Origin: Thermoactinomycetaceae bacterium
Lineage (GTDB): Bacteria > Bacillota > Bacilli > Thermoactinomycetales > Thermoactinomycetaceae
Direction: 5' to 3'
Assembly (NCBI GenBank): GCA_025449975.1
Contig: JANWIG010000017.1
Location: 1-64,000, forward strand
DNA: 64,000 nt
Part shown: positions 44,572-53,647 of the stretch, piece by piece
How the letters are laid out: each line of letters opens with the position of its first letter
Position numbering within the stretch: position 1 is the first letter of the stretch
Notes under the pieces: model-generated
The model's database searches: none
What the model saw: only the letters and a program-made list of their open reading frames with translations
Told to the model about the DNA's origin: nothing
Translations under genes and position numbers: made by a program

Positions 44572-44582
44572 AGGAAGGAAAA

Positions 44583-44618
44583 GGCCTATTACTTGCTAGG
44601 CAAGCAATAGGTCTTTTT
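44583..44618 (+). terminator. Terminator after the M20 peptidase gene
   Basis: GGCCTATTACTTGC (44583-44596) pairs with GCAAGCAATAGGTC (44600-44613) with two weak pairs, followed by TTTTT. Confidence 0.8.
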
Positions 44619-44673
44619 AAATTGCTACAATAAATGAGTATCTTTTATTGGGATGGATTCAACGAAAGGATGA

Positions 44674-45234
44674 ATGAAAGTGAAGAAAATACCGGTTTTC
44701 TATGAAAAAACGATCTCGACCCAGCCGATTTTCGCTGGAAAAGTCATCCGCGTTCAAGTGGATGAGGTTGAGTTGCCAGATGGGAAAATGGCGAAACGAG
44801 AGTTGGTAAAACATTCAGGAGCAGTGGGTATTTTAGCGATTACCCCCGAACAGAAAATCGTTTTGGTCAGACAGTTTCGTAAACCATTGGAGAAAACCAT
44901 CCTCGAGATTCCGGCAGGTAAGTTGGAATCGGGAGAACATCCGGATCGTTGCGCTGAAAGGGAATTGGAGGAAGAAACAGGTTATCGAGCAGACCAATTA
45001 AAACGAGTGACCTCTTTTTATACCTCTCCTGGCTTTGCGGATGAGATCATCCATCTTTATCAAGCAAAGGGACTGCAAAAAGGCCAGATGCAGCCTGATC
45101 AAGATGAATTTGTCGAATTGGTGGAACTCACTTTAGATGAGTGTTTCAGAGAAATGGAGAAAGGCGTCATTTGTGATGCAAAAACGATCCTAGCGATCTA
45201 CCTTTGGCAATTGCAAGGAATGAAGGCGGAATGA
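44674..45234 (+). CDS. nudF: ADP-ribose pyrophosphatase (Nudix)
   Basis: Hydrolyses ADP-ribose to AMP and ribose 5-phosphate. The 186 residues contain the Nudix box GKLESGEHPDRCAERELEEETGY, in fully canonical spacing, beginning near residue 83. The N-terminal QVDEVELPDGKMAKRELVKHSGAV is typical of the ADP-ribose type. The stop overlaps the next gene's ATG by four bases. The start is ATG at 44674; the ribosome binding site is weak (GAAAGGATG). Confidence 0.92.
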   Translation: MKVKKIPVFYEKTISTQPIFAGKVIRVQVDEVELPDGKMAKRELVKHSGAVGILAITPEQKIVLVRQFRKPLEKTILEIPAGKLESGEHPDRCAERELEEETGYRADQLKRVTSFYTSPGFADEIIHLYQAKGLQKGQMQPDQDEFVELVELTLDECFREMEKGVICDAKTILAIYLWQLQGMKAE

Positions 45235-46406
45235 GTAAACCAACGATCTTTGCCGATTTACATATCCATATTGGACGAACCAAAAACAATTTGCCTGTAA
45301 AAATCACTGCTGCGAAAAATATGACTTTTGAACAGATTGTCATGGAATCCTATCATCGCAAGGGAATCGAGCTGATCGGGATTATCGATGCCCATTCACC
45401 TCCTGTGCAAGAAGAGATTCAAGAGGGAATTCAGTCGGGTCTCTTTCGGGAACATCCTGATGGCGGAATATGCTATCAGCAGACGACCTGTTTATTAGGA
45501 GTGGAAATCGAAATGAAGGAGCCAGGGAGTGGCGAATATCATCTTTTGGTCTATTTACCCACTCTCGGGCAGATGAAGATGTTTACCAAATGGCTTGCGA
45601 AGCATATGAAAAACGTCCAGCTAAGTACCCAACGCTTATATCAGCCCGTGGAAGCGCTGCAGGAAAAAGTGGCTGAGTTGGAGGGGCTTTTGATCCCAGC
45701 CCATATCTTTACCCCTTTTAAAAGTGTGTATGGAAGTGCGGCGGAGCGTATGGGTGGGTTGCTTGATTTGTCGCAGTTAGCTGGAGTGGAGCTGGGACTT
45801 AGTTCGGATAGTTCGATGGCTGATCAATTATCCGAGCTTCAATCGCTAACCTTTCTTACCAACTCCGATGCTCATTCGATCCCCAAGATTGGCAGGGAGT
45901 ATAATCAGATTCAGGTAAAGGAAGCTAGCTTTCATGAATTTCGTCTGGCTCTTCAACGGAAATCGGGACGAAAAGTGGTCGCCAACTATGGTTTAAATCC
46001 ACGATTGGGCAAATATTATCGGACCCGTTGTTTGGTTTGTGGTGAGCTATGGCGGAGCGATCTTGCGCAGTCCAGATGCCCCTACTGTGGGAGCGAAAAA
46101 AGGGTAAAAGGGGTTTATGAGCGGATTCTTGAGCTAAAAGATCAAGCGATGAGACATCCGGATCACCGTCCGCCATATATCCATCAAGTTCCTCTGGAAT
46201 ATATTCCAAAATTAGGAAAGAAGACGCTGGAAAAGCTTTTAAAAGCGTTTGGAACAGAAATGAATATTATCCATCATGTCGAGATTGAGGAGATCGCTAA
46301 AGTAGCCAATCCCATGATTGCTAAGCAGATCGGTTTGGCTAGAGAGCAGCGTCTTAAGTTTGAAGAAGGAGGAGGAGGAAAATACGGACGGGTGAAACGT
46401 ACATAA
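45231..46406 (+). CDS. Endonuclease Q family DNA repair protein
   Basis: PHP-domain nuclease of 391 residues resembling EndoQ, which cuts DNA on the 5' side of deaminated bases (uracil, hypoxanthine); it was described in Thermococcales and some Bacillus. The metal-binding motifs of the PHP domain are visible as DLHIHIG, IDAHSPP, GVEIEM, PAHIFTP and TNSDAHS. A zinc ribbon (CLVC ... CPYC, about residues 269-289) and a helical C-terminal end follow. It is translationally coupled to nudF, another sanitising enzyme. Confidence 0.85.
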   Translation: MSKPTIFADLHIHIGRTKNNLPVKITAAKNMTFEQIVMESYHRKGIELIGIIDAHSPPVQEEIQEGIQSGLFREHPDGGICYQQTTCLLGVEIEMKEPGSGEYHLLVYLPTLGQMKMFTKWLAKHMKNVQLSTQRLYQPVEALQEKVAELEGLLIPAHIFTPFKSVYGSAAERMGGLLDLSQLAGVELGLSSDSSMADQLSELQSLTFLTNSDAHSIPKIGREYNQIQVKEASFHEFRLALQRKSGRKVVANYGLNPRLGKYYRTRCLVCGELWRSDLAQSRCPYCGSEKRVKGVYERILELKDQAMRHPDHRPPYIHQVPLEYIPKLGKKTLEKLLKAFGTEMNIIHHVEIEEIAKVANPMIAKQIGLAREQRLKFEEGGGGKYGRVKRT

Positions 46407-46789
46407 GATGAGATCGGATCGGATGGAGCCGGACTTGCCTTTCCCATTTCTTTGCTTTTGCTTTCCAAAGCGGCTAGGAAAGGCATACCGGTTATCTATA
46501 AAATCCTCCTTTCCTCCATTTGTCTCAATCCCCGAAAAGAATCGATCTTGTCGGATTCATTGGAGTGATGATATCGCTTACATTCCTATAACTTCCATTT
46601 CTTTCATTTCGTATGATTTTCCCACATTTTTTAATCCTAGAGATTTTTAGTTTTAATAAAAAGCGAGCTGGCAGCCCTCTTCCTTTTTTAATCATTCACA
46701 GGTGACTTGCCCTCGATGAATCGTCCATCAAGGCAGGAGTCTTTTGACGCACTATTTTAATAGTGATTGAAACGAGCCATTGTCGAAAA
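46407..46789. other. Gap between endoQ-like gene and a convergent gene
   Basis: No supported gene. TGCCTTTCC (46436-46444) and GGAAAGGCA (46477-46485) form a 9-bp perfect stem with a nested GCTTT/AAAGC, possibly ending the upstream operon, though no T-run follows. On the minus strand, stem-like sequences near 46690-46760 may end the convergent gene. Confidence 0.4.
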
Positions 46790-47509
46790 CTATGGAATGA
46801 GTTTTCGCACCAAGAGATAAGAAAGAAGAAAGAGAAGAAACGATGGCCACCAAAGATGGGGAAGTAAAATCATCCCAACGATCCCGATGCCAATAAAGAA
46901 GTAATAGTGAAAATGTGCCAATCTTTCCTCTTTTAACAAAATAAAAAGCCCCAAGAGAGTTGCTGCTAATAATCCAATTTCGACAACGGTAATTGGAAAG
47001 ACAAAGTGCTCCCAGCCACCGAGAAGAAACATTCTCTGAAAGAGATCGGTCTGGTCCGCCGGAAGAAGAACAGGCCAATAAATGGCGATCAAGATCCCAC
47101 TCAATCCGCCGAGCAAGGTGACTGTTTGGGCCATGCGAGGATAATTAAAAATCAGTAGAAAAACCGCAGCCCCTAGTAAAATAAACGGAGGAATCCAAAG
47201 CAGGTAAAGAAAAAAAAGACCGATGGAGGCAGTAATCACTAGAAAAGAGATTTTCAGATAAAGTCCAATGTTTTCTCTCCAGATCATCCATATACATAAA
47301 CCTGATAGGAATAGAAACAATAGACCGAGAATGGAAATATCCATAATAATATATCGCCACCCACTGAGTGCCCACATGAGTTTGTAGGAGAAAGTTTCTA
47401 CCGCAGCGGATAAGCCCAGTAGTTTTACTAACAATGGAAACCAGAGGATGGTAATCAATAACCCACCTAACACCCCAATCAAGCTTAAAAATTTAGATAA
47501 ACTTTTCAT
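46790..47509 (-). CDS. Polytopic membrane protein, unknown
   Basis: Protein of 239 residues, nearly all hydrophobic, with seven or eight predicted helices and no recognised motif. Two internal segments (MIWRENIGLYLKISFLV and LKEERLAHFHYYFF) are short polar loops. AAAGGGAGGATATAAAC precedes the ATG. It faces the same way as the CtaM-like gene but is separated from it by 240 bases and a terminator, so it is probably independent. Confidence 0.65.
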   Translation of the reverse strand: MKSLSKFLSLIGVLGGLLITILWFPLLVKLLGLSAAVETFSYKLMWALSGWRYIIMDISILGLLFLFLSGLCIWMIWRENIGLYLKISFLVITASIGLFFLYLLWIPPFILLGAAVFLLIFNYPRMAQTVTLLGGLSGILIAIYWPVLLPADQTDLFQRMFLLGGWEHFVFPITVVEIGLLAATLLGLFILLKEERLAHFHYYFFIGIGIVGMILLPHLWWPSFLLFLLSYLLVRKLIP

Positions 47510-47707
47510 GTTTATATCCTCCCTTTAATCATTATCATAAAGTGATGGTCGGGTAATAAAGGAAGACTTGCCTAAAAATCCCTAAGATTGGGAGTGGGGT
47601 CAATGACATATACATTTAAAAATGTATATGAAATCAGATAATATAATATTATTTTACATTCGGCAATATGGAAAGTAAATCAACCTCAAGGGGAGGGAAG
47701 AAAATAC

Positions 47708-47747
47708 AATAAAAAGACGGAGGCTGGTAAAGCATCCTCCGTCTTTG
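47708..47747 (-). terminator. Terminator of the CtaM-like gene
   Basis: AAAGACGGAGG (47713-47723) and CCTCCGTCTTT (47736-47746) form a perfect 11-bp stem; on the minus strand TTTTTATTG follows. Confidence 0.85.
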
Positions 47748-47749
47748 GG

Positions 47750-48286
47750 TTAATAGTATGGAGAGATCAGGAGATAAACGAGTACACCCGTAATACTGAC
47801 ATAAAGCCAGATCGGCATGGTCCAACGGGCGATTTTGCGGTGTTTTTCTTCTTGCATATTTAGTCCACGTGCAGCTGTCAATAATGCGAGTAGCACGGTA
47901 GGAACTGCCATAATAATATGGGTGATCAAGACAAAATAATAGAAGTATTTGAGTGGACCATCCCCACCGTAAGAGGTGGATGGCGCTAAGGCATGATATG
48001 TGAGATATGTCACAAGAAACAACGCGGTTGTAGAAAAAGCGGCAAAAATAAAGCGGCGATGCATAGTAATATTTTTCTGTTTAATAAAATAAAGTGCTGC
48101 AAGTAAGAACACAGTCGTAAAACTATTAAAAATTGCGTTCATCATGGGTAAAACAGTAAGGTCAAGATGCTCAAACCCTTTTATTTTGGGGGAAACCATC
48201 AACACCAAAACAATCAGATTGATCACAATCGTCAGTGTAACTACCCAAGGAGTATAATTACGTTGTTTAGGAGCTTGCTGGCTCAT
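47750..48286 (-). CDS. DUF420 membrane protein, CtaM/YozB-like
   Basis: Protein of 178 residues with about five membrane helices and conserved histidines (TMHRRFIFAAF, YLTYHALAPSTSYGGDGPLKYFYYFVLITHI). It matches DUF420; in Staphylococcus the member CtaM is needed for assembly of the aa3-type oxidase. The heme A synthase gene ctaA at the end of the window serves the same enzyme type. The ATG at 48286 follows AAAGGGTG; a GTG three codons upstream is also open. Confidence 0.85.
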   Translation of the reverse strand: MSQQAPKQRNYTPWVVTLTIVINLIVLVLMVSPKIKGFEHLDLTVLPMMNAIFNSFTTVFLLAALYFIKQKNITMHRRFIFAAFSTTALFLVTYLTYHALAPSTSYGGDGPLKYFYYFVLITHIIMAVPTVLLALLTAARGLNMQEEKHRKIARWTMPIWLYVSITGVLVYLLISPYY

Positions 48287-48425
48287 ACTTTTCACCCTTT
48301 CTTTACATAGTGTACAAAAATGTTTAAGTAGAATCTAGTACTTTTCGCATTTTGTCATCAAAAAGTTTTTTCTTTTTCTCTCTTCTATTGGTCGCAGCGT
48401 ACTTGTCCGATTCCTTTCGCAAAAC

Positions 48426-48456
48426 GATTCTATTTTTTTCGTGCAAATCATAGAGT
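48426..48456 (+). promoter_or_regulatory. Probable sigma-E promoter of spoIIM
   Basis: GATTCTATT (48426-48434), a 14-base spacer, then CATAGAGT (48449-48456). This has the spacing and the CATA core of sigma-E promoters, and spoIIM is a sigma-E gene in B. subtilis. It lies 28 bases before the start codon. Confidence 0.55.
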
Positions 48457-48483
48457 GAGATAGAAGAGAAAGGAGAGGATCTT

Positions 48484-49167
48484 GTGAAGCGAATGCGCCA
48501 GAATTGGTTGAACCAAACGATTTCTGTTCATGTGCAAAATCAAAAATCACTTTATATATTTGTCTCGATTCTATTTTTGATGGGAGTGATCTTTGGCGCA
48601 ATTGTTGTCAATACATTGGATCCACAACAGAAGAGCGGACTGCTTCAGTACTTAGGCTACTTTTTTCGTCAACTAAATGATAATCATATTGCTGAATCCG
48701 AAGTCGTACTCCAGCATGCGATCGGTGACTATCTCAAAACGATTGGGCTTCTATGGATCCTAGGTTTATCTGTCCTCGGGATTCCGATTATTTTGATTTT
48801 GCTCTTTATGAAAGGACTGGTAATCGGTTTTACAGTCGGCTTTTTGGTTAATCAGCTCTCATGGGAAGGATTGTGGTTTGCTAGCGTGGCGGTCGTTCCA
48901 CAAAACTTGTTGGCAGTTCCAGCCTTGATCATCGTCACAGTGAGTGGCATTAGCTTCTCGATCTTATTGGTCCGCAATCGTCTGATCCGCCATCGCGGAA
49001 CCATTTATCCACAATTTATTTCTTTTTCTCTGATCGCTACAGCGATGGGCATCCTCCTATTATTTGCAGCGGCAATTGAAGCTTATTTGTCCCCTGGGTT
49101 GATGAAGGAAGTGATTCCACAGGCGGATTGGGTTTCCACTGTGATGAAACTACCATTTTATCAATAA
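48484..49167 (+). CDS. spoIIM: Stage II sporulation protein M
   Basis: Part of the SpoIIDMP machine that remodels septal peptidoglycan during engulfment. The 227 residues form about five membrane helices; LIFVSILFLMGVIFGA-like and GFTVGFLVNQLSWEGLWFASVAVVPQNLLAVPALI are characteristic. Starts with GTG at 48484 behind AAAGGAGAGGA. Confidence 0.93.
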   Translation: MKRMRQNWLNQTISVHVQNQKSLYIFVSILFLMGVIFGAIVVNTLDPQQKSGLLQYLGYFFRQLNDNHIAESEVVLQHAIGDYLKTIGLLWILGLSVLGIPIILILLFMKGLVIGFTVGFLVNQLSWEGLWFASVAVVPQNLLAVPALIIVTVSGISFSILLVRNRLIRHRGTIYPQFISFSLIATAMGILLLFAAAIEAYLSPGLMKEVIPQADWVSTVMKLPFYQ

Positions 49168-49383
49168 ATTTATAAATAAATGTAGAAGGAACCTCATCTG
49201 TGCCTGAAATAAGTGCGAAACGCATCTGTTTCGATCGAGGAGAGTAACAAGTTGTTCTGTTTATGATTAGGGATAAGGGTGCAGGTAGATATTAAGTATA
49301 TACATGGAACGTTCTTTTTTGGTAGCGTCAACTCTTCTTGTCCACTTAAAAATAATTCTCATTTAGTAATCCCTTTTATCTAT

Positions 49384-49413
49384 TTGACTTCACTGTATTT
49401 TCTCCAATATAAT
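49384..49413 (+). promoter_or_regulatory. Sigma-A promoter of fur
   Basis: TTGACT (49384-49389), 18-base spacer, perfect TATAAT (49408-49413), 24 bases before the start codon. A partly matching Fur/PerR-like sequence (AATAATTCTCATTTA, 49351-49365) lies upstream of the -35. Confidence 0.65.
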
Positions 49414-49437
49414 GAAGTGAGATAGGGGGGTGTGAGT

Positions 49438-49944
49438 GTGGAAGAACGGGTGAAACAGATTAAACAACAATTATCCGCCCATAACTACAAGTTAACCCCC
49501 CAACGGGAAGCGACTGTCCGTGTGTTACTAGAGAATGAAGAGGCACATTTAAGCGCGGAGGATGTCTACCTGTTGGTGAAGGAAAAGGCTCCCGAGATCG
49601 GATTAGCTACCGTTTATCGAACATTGGAGCTGCTTAGCGATCTGCAAATTATCCACAAATTAAATTTTGGCGATGGTGTGACGCGTTATGAGTTTCGTCA
49701 AGAAGGGGCGGAACATCATCACCATCACTTGCTCTGTTTAAATTGTGGTGCAGTTGATGAGATTATGGAGGATTTATTGACACCCATAGAAGCCAAAGTA
49801 GAACGAGAATTTGACTTTCATATTGTGGATCACCATTTAACGTTCCATGGAATTTGTTATCGTTGCAAAAAACAGATGAAAGAGTCTTATACAGAAGCGG
49901 GCCCGGCAAAAATGAGTACAAAGGTACATGAGATCTCTGGTTAG
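49438..49944 (+). CDS. fur: Ferric uptake regulator Fur
   Basis: Iron-sensing repressor of 168 residues. The N-terminal winged helix has YKLTPQREATVRVLLENEEAHLSAEDVYLLVK and GLATVYRTLELL; the metal-binding domain has HHHHHLLCLNCGAVDE and a second CxxC (CYRC), so both structural zinc pairs are present. The near identity of the first half to B. subtilis Fur favours Fur over PerR or Zur. The GTG at 49438 is eight bases after GGGGGG; a GTG at 49432 is too close to it. Confidence 0.92.
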   Translation: MEERVKQIKQQLSAHNYKLTPQREATVRVLLENEEAHLSAEDVYLLVKEKAPEIGLATVYRTLELLSDLQIIHKLNFGDGVTRYEFRQEGAEHHHHHLLCLNCGAVDEIMEDLLTPIEAKVEREFDFHIVDHHLTFHGICYRCKKQMKESYTEAGPAKMSTKVHEISG

Positions 49945-49970
49945 GTCTCGTGTTACCTTTGTTTATTTTT
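49918..49970 (+). terminator. Terminator overlapping the end of fur
   Basis: ACAAAGGTA (49918-49926) pairs with TACCTTTGT (49953-49961), with additional GAGA/TCTC pairing inside, followed by TTATTTTT. The left arm lies within the last fur codons. Confidence 0.7.
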
Positions 49971-50029
49971 ATTGGACGAATTGGGGAAAACTGTATATAA
50001 ATCCATTCTATGAATAGGGGAGTCATTCG

Positions 50030-51154
50030 ATGATTGTAGGTATTCCCAAAGAGATAAAAAGCAATGAAAACCGTGTAGCGATTACGCCAGCAGGAGTGGA
50101 ATTGCTGAAGCAAGCTGGGCATGTTGTTCTGATTGAGACCAATGCCGGCATCGGTAGCAGCTTTTCCGATGAAAACTATCTCGCTCATGGAGCAGAAATC
50201 CGCGCGACTGCGAAAGAAATATGGGAAGAAGCCGATTTGATCTTAAAAGTAAAAGAACCTCAACCAAGCGAATACTCTTTTTTCCGCGAAGATCTGATCT
50301 TATTTACATATCTCCACTTAGCACCCGAACCAGAACTGACCAAACAGCTGATGGAAAAACAGGTAGCAGCGATTGCCTATGAAACGGTGCAATTGGACAA
50401 TGGCGCTTTGCCGTTGCTCACCCCGATGAGTGAAGTAGCCGGACGAATGGCAGTTCAAGTAGGGGCACAATTTCTCGAAAAAACCCGTGGAGGAAAAGGA
50501 GTCCTTCTAGGTGGAATTCCTGGAGTCCCCCCTGGCGAAGTGGTGATTCTAGGTGGAGGAATTGTTGGTACCAATGCTGCTAAAATGGCGATCGGTCTGG
50601 GAGCGAGTGTGACGCTTTTGGATATCAATCCGGAGCGTTTGCGGCAGCTGGATGATCAGTTTGGCGGGCGCTTGAAGACAGTCATCTCCAATAGTTACCA
50701 TATTGCAGAAGCGGTGAAAAAAGCGGATCTCTTGATTGGAGCTGTCCTCATTCCCGGGAGAAGGGCGCCACGGCTGGTGACGGAAGAGATGGTGAAAACC
50801 ATGTCTGCAGGCTCTGTGATCATTGATGTCGCTGTGGACCAAGGGGGAAGCATTGAAACGATCGACCGAGTGACCACGCATCAGGAACCGACCTATGTAA
50901 AACATGGAGTGATTCATTATGCGGTGGCTAATATCCCGGGAGCTGTACCACGCACCTCGACCATGGCTTTGAGCAATGTGACCATGCCTTATGTCTTGCA
51001 AATCGCCTCCCAAGGCTTAAAGCAGGCACTAGTAGGCAATAAACCACTAAGACGAGGGGTAAATGTACTGAAAGGCAAGGTGACCTATCGAGCGGTAGCA
51101 GAAAGCTTGCAATTGCCTTATGTACCCATTGAACAGATGATCGATCAGTTGTGA
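50030..51154 (+). CDS. ald: Alanine dehydrogenase
   Basis: NAD-dependent interconversion of alanine and pyruvate; needed for normal sporulation in B. subtilis. The 374 residues match the family. [23 protein letters not shown] opens the protein; the NAD-binding motif is [17 protein letters not shown], and [16 protein letters not shown] is a signature. AGGGGAG precedes the ATG. Located between fur and the yqzK-like gene, which is not its B. subtilis position. Confidence 0.97.
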   Translation: MIVGIPKEIKSNENRVAITPAGVELLKQAGHVVLIETNAGIGSSFSDENYLAHGAEIRATAKEIWEEADLILKVKEPQPSEYSFFREDLILFTYLHLAPEPELTKQLMEKQVAAIAYETVQLDNGALPLLTPMSEVAGRMAVQVGAQFLEKTRGGKGVLLGGIPGVPPGEVVILGGGIVGTNAAKMAIGLGASVTLLDINPERLRQLDDQFGGRLKTVISNSYHIAEAVKKADLLIGAVLIPGRRAPRLVTEEMVKTMSAGSVIIDVAVDQGGSIETIDRVTTHQEPTYVKHGVIHYAVANIPGAVPRTSTMALSNVTMPYVLQIASQGLKQALVGNKPLRRGVNVLKGKVTYRAVAESLQLPYVPIEQMIDQL

Positions 51155-51262
51155 GCGTCGAAGACTGCTTAAACGGTTCTTTCGTCTTTATGAAGAATAG
51201 TTCTATTTGCTTCGTTCTGCTCATATGGATGATACAAGCAGACGAAAAAGGACGGAAGGATT

Positions 51263-51490
51263 ATGATGTTTTCACTAAAATTAAAAGGATTGGTAAAATT
51301 TATCGTTTTATTCATGTTGTTTACATTATTGTTTTACCAAATGATTTCTTTTTTTGCGTCCTACTTTGAAACGCATCATCCGAAAGTTCCTAGTGAGAAT
51401 GTCATCCCAGTCTTGGCGCAAGAAAGTTCGGGCTCGTTGATTGACCAAGTAAAGGAGCGCCTTCAAATCTTTTACTGGTTGGGTGAGTAG
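51263..51490 (+). CDS. DUF4227 family protein, YqzK-like
   Basis: Protein of 75 residues with one N-terminal membrane helix (about 11-31) and a short extracellular part ending DQVKERLQIFYWLGE. It matches DUF4227 (B. subtilis YqzK), which lies between fur and xerD there. Here xerD is missing and deoB follows. GGAAGGATT precedes two consecutive ATG codons. Function is unknown. Confidence 0.75.
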   Translation: MMFSLKLKGLVKFIVLFMLFTLLFYQMISFFASYFETHHPKVPSENVIPVLAQESSGSLIDQVKERLQIFYWLGE

Positions 51491-51533
51491 AAACGATTTC
51501 CCTTTATGAGCTAAAATAAGGTTAGTGGTGAGA

Positions 51534-51563
51534 ATGAATGAACGTCTGTTCATTCTTTTTTTG
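51534..51563 (+). terminator. Terminator before deoB
   Basis: GAATGAAC (51536-51543) pairs perfectly with GTTCATTC (51548-51555) around GTCT, followed by seven T residues. It ends only 20 bases before the deoB start and may act as an attenuator. Confidence 0.85.
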
Positions 51564-51582
51564 TGGAGAAAGGAGCGTTTTG

Positions 51583-52764
51583 ATGTTTTCACGAGTTGTT
51601 GTAATTGTTCTCGATAGCGTGGGAATAGGTGCTCTACCCGATGCTGGGGAATATAATGATGAAGGTGCTGATACATTGGGACATATTGCCGAGTTTCAGC
51701 GCGGCTTAACCTTACCCCATCTGGGTCAACTTGGATTAAGTAACATTAAGCCGATCGAAGGTGTGAAGCGTGCCGATCAGCCGAAGGCGCATTATGGGAA
51801 AATGGCAGAGATATCCAAAGGGAAGGATACGACCACTGGTCATTGGGAGATGATGGGGATTTATACAGAAATCCCATTTAAAACTTATCCCCATGGTTTT
51901 CCAGCGGAGTTAATCGCTGAATTTGAAAAGAGAATCGGACGAAAGGTATTAGGCAACCGCGTCGCTTCCGGAACCCAAATCATTGAAGAATTGGGTCCAG
52001 AGCATATGGAAACAGGCGCTGTGATCGTCTATACTTCAGCAGATAGTGTATTTCAGATTGCAGCTCATGAAGAAGTGATTCCGCTTGAAGAGTTATATCA
52101 GATCTGCCAAGTAGCCAGAAGCCTGACCTTAGATGAAAAATATGCTGTTGTTCGTGTGATTGCGCGTCCTTTTATGGGCGAAGCAGGCAACTTTATCCGG
52201 ACGGCCAATCGACGGGATTTCTCTGTAGAGCCACCGGATCGGACCGTATTAAATGATCTAGCGGATGCAGGTCTGGATGTGATTGCCATCGGGAAGATTT
52301 CCGATATTTTTGCCGGAAGTGGTGTGACTCGTTCGCTTCACACCAAGTCCAATATGGATGGGGTGGATCAGCTTATACATATCTTGAACCAACCTTTTCA
52401 CGGACTGGCCTTTGTCAATTTGGTGGACTTCGATGCCAAATACGGGCACCGTCGTGATCCGGTGGGATACGCCAAGGCTCTTGAAGAATTTGATATCCGC
52501 ATCCCCGAAATATTAGCTGCCTTACAGAAAGACGATTTACTGATTATCACAGCGGATCACGGCAATGATCCGACCCATCATGGTACCGATCATACGAGGG
52601 AGTATACACCCTTATTGGTTTATGAACAGAAATCGCTTGGCGAGCGAAAAAACCTGGGAATTCGAACAACATTTGCTGATATCGGAGCTACGATCGCCGA
52701 TAATTTCAAACTACAGCCACCACAAATAGGTCAAAGCTTTTTAAACGAACTGATAGGAAAATAA
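51583..52764 (+). CDS. deoB: Phosphopentomutase
   Basis: Interconverts (deoxy)ribose 1- and 5-phosphates, linking nucleoside phosphorolysis to central metabolism. The 393 residues belong to the alkaline phosphatase-like superfamily: [15 protein letters not shown] with the metal Asp at the start, DTTTGHWEM with the phosphorylated Thr, and [23 protein letters not shown] at the end. AAAGGAGCG precedes the ATG at 51583. First of the deoB-pupG-pdp set. Confidence 0.96.
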   Translation: MFSRVVVIVLDSVGIGALPDAGEYNDEGADTLGHIAEFQRGLTLPHLGQLGLSNIKPIEGVKRADQPKAHYGKMAEISKGKDTTTGHWEMMGIYTEIPFKTYPHGFPAELIAEFEKRIGRKVLGNRVASGTQIIEELGPEHMETGAVIVYTSADSVFQIAAHEEVIPLEELYQICQVARSLTLDEKYAVVRVIARPFMGEAGNFIRTANRRDFSVEPPDRTVLNDLADAGLDVIAIGKISDIFAGSGVTRSLHTKSNMDGVDQLIHILNQPFHGLAFVNLVDFDAKYGHRRDPVGYAKALEEFDIRIPEILAALQKDDLLIITADHGNDPTHHGTDHTREYTPLLVYEQKSLGERKNLGIRTTFADIGATIADNFKLQPPQIGQSFLNELIGK

Positions 52765-52810
52765 AATGCCCTACCTCGATTCGAAATAACGATACAAGGA
52801 GGACTTGATA

Positions 52811-53647
52811 ATGGAAAAAATCAGAGAAGCAGCGGCGATGATCACAGAAAAATGCCTCATCCAACCACGTATTGGTCTGATCCTGGGTTCTGGTCTCGGA
52901 GGACTAGCGAGTGAAGTCCAAGATGCGGTCACGATTCCTTATCGCCAAATCCCCCATTTTCCGGACTCGACCGTCATCGGACATGAGGGGCAGCTTGTCA
53001 TCGGCACGCTATCCGAACAGCCCGTTGTTGTCATGCAAGGACGTTTTCATCTTTACGAGGGTCATTCCATGGAGACCGTTACCTTTCCGATCCGTGTCCT
53101 AAAAGAACTGGGAGTGGAGATCCTTTTCATCACCAATGCAGCGGGTGGGATTAATAAGAAGTTTCAACCTGGGGATCTGATGGTGATCAAAGATCATGTC
53201 AACATGATGGGACGCAATCCTTTGGTCGGTCCAAATGATGAACAGTTGGGACCGCGTTTCCCTGATATGTCCCAAGCCTATGATCCCGAGCTGCGCAAAT
53301 TGGCTGAACAAGTAGCGGCGAAGCAAGGAACCGAGTTACAAACGGGAGTCTATGTAGGAGTCTTAGGTCCTTCCTATGAAACACCAGCCGAAATTCGGAT
53401 GTTCGGTCAGCTCGGCTGCGATGCGGTGGGGATGTCGACCGTACCAGAAGTGATCGTCGCTCGACATGCGGGCATTCGTGTTCTCGGAGTCTCCTGCATT
53501 AGCAACATGGCAGCAGGTATTTTACCGCAGCCACTCAGCCATGAAGAAGTCATGGAAACGGGAGAACGGGTAAAAGAAAAATTTGCTCGGCTCATTCGTG
53601 GGATTTTGCAAGAAATGAGTGGTTTTAATCAAGGAAGATGCTCATGA
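52811..53647 (+). CDS. pupG: Purine nucleoside phosphorylase
   Basis: Splits purine nucleosides to base and ribose 1-phosphate. It is a trimeric-type enzyme of 278 residues with GSGLGGLA for phosphate binding, [25 protein letters not shown] and [20 protein letters not shown] lies seven bases before the ATG at 52811. The 3' end overlaps pdp by four bases. Confidence 0.96.
   Translation: MEKIREAAAMITEKCLIQPRIGLILGSGLGGLASEVQDAVTIPYRQIPHFPDSTVIGHEGQLVIGTLSEQPVVVMQGRFHLYEGHSMETVTFPIRVLKELGVEILFITNAAGGINKKFQPGDLMVIKDHVNMMGRNPLVGPNDEQLGPRFPDMSQAYDPELRKLAEQVAAKQGTELQTGVYVGVLGPSYETPAEIRMFGQLGCDAVGMSTVPEVIVARHAGIRVLGVSCISNMAAGILPQPLSHEEVMETGERVKEKFARLIRGILQEMSGFNQGRCS

Noticed and set aside
46408-46650. 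80-codon plus-strand frame after the EndoQ-like gene.
   Set aside because: No ribosome binding site, improbable composition (many Pro, Phe, Ser) and no recognisable similarity.
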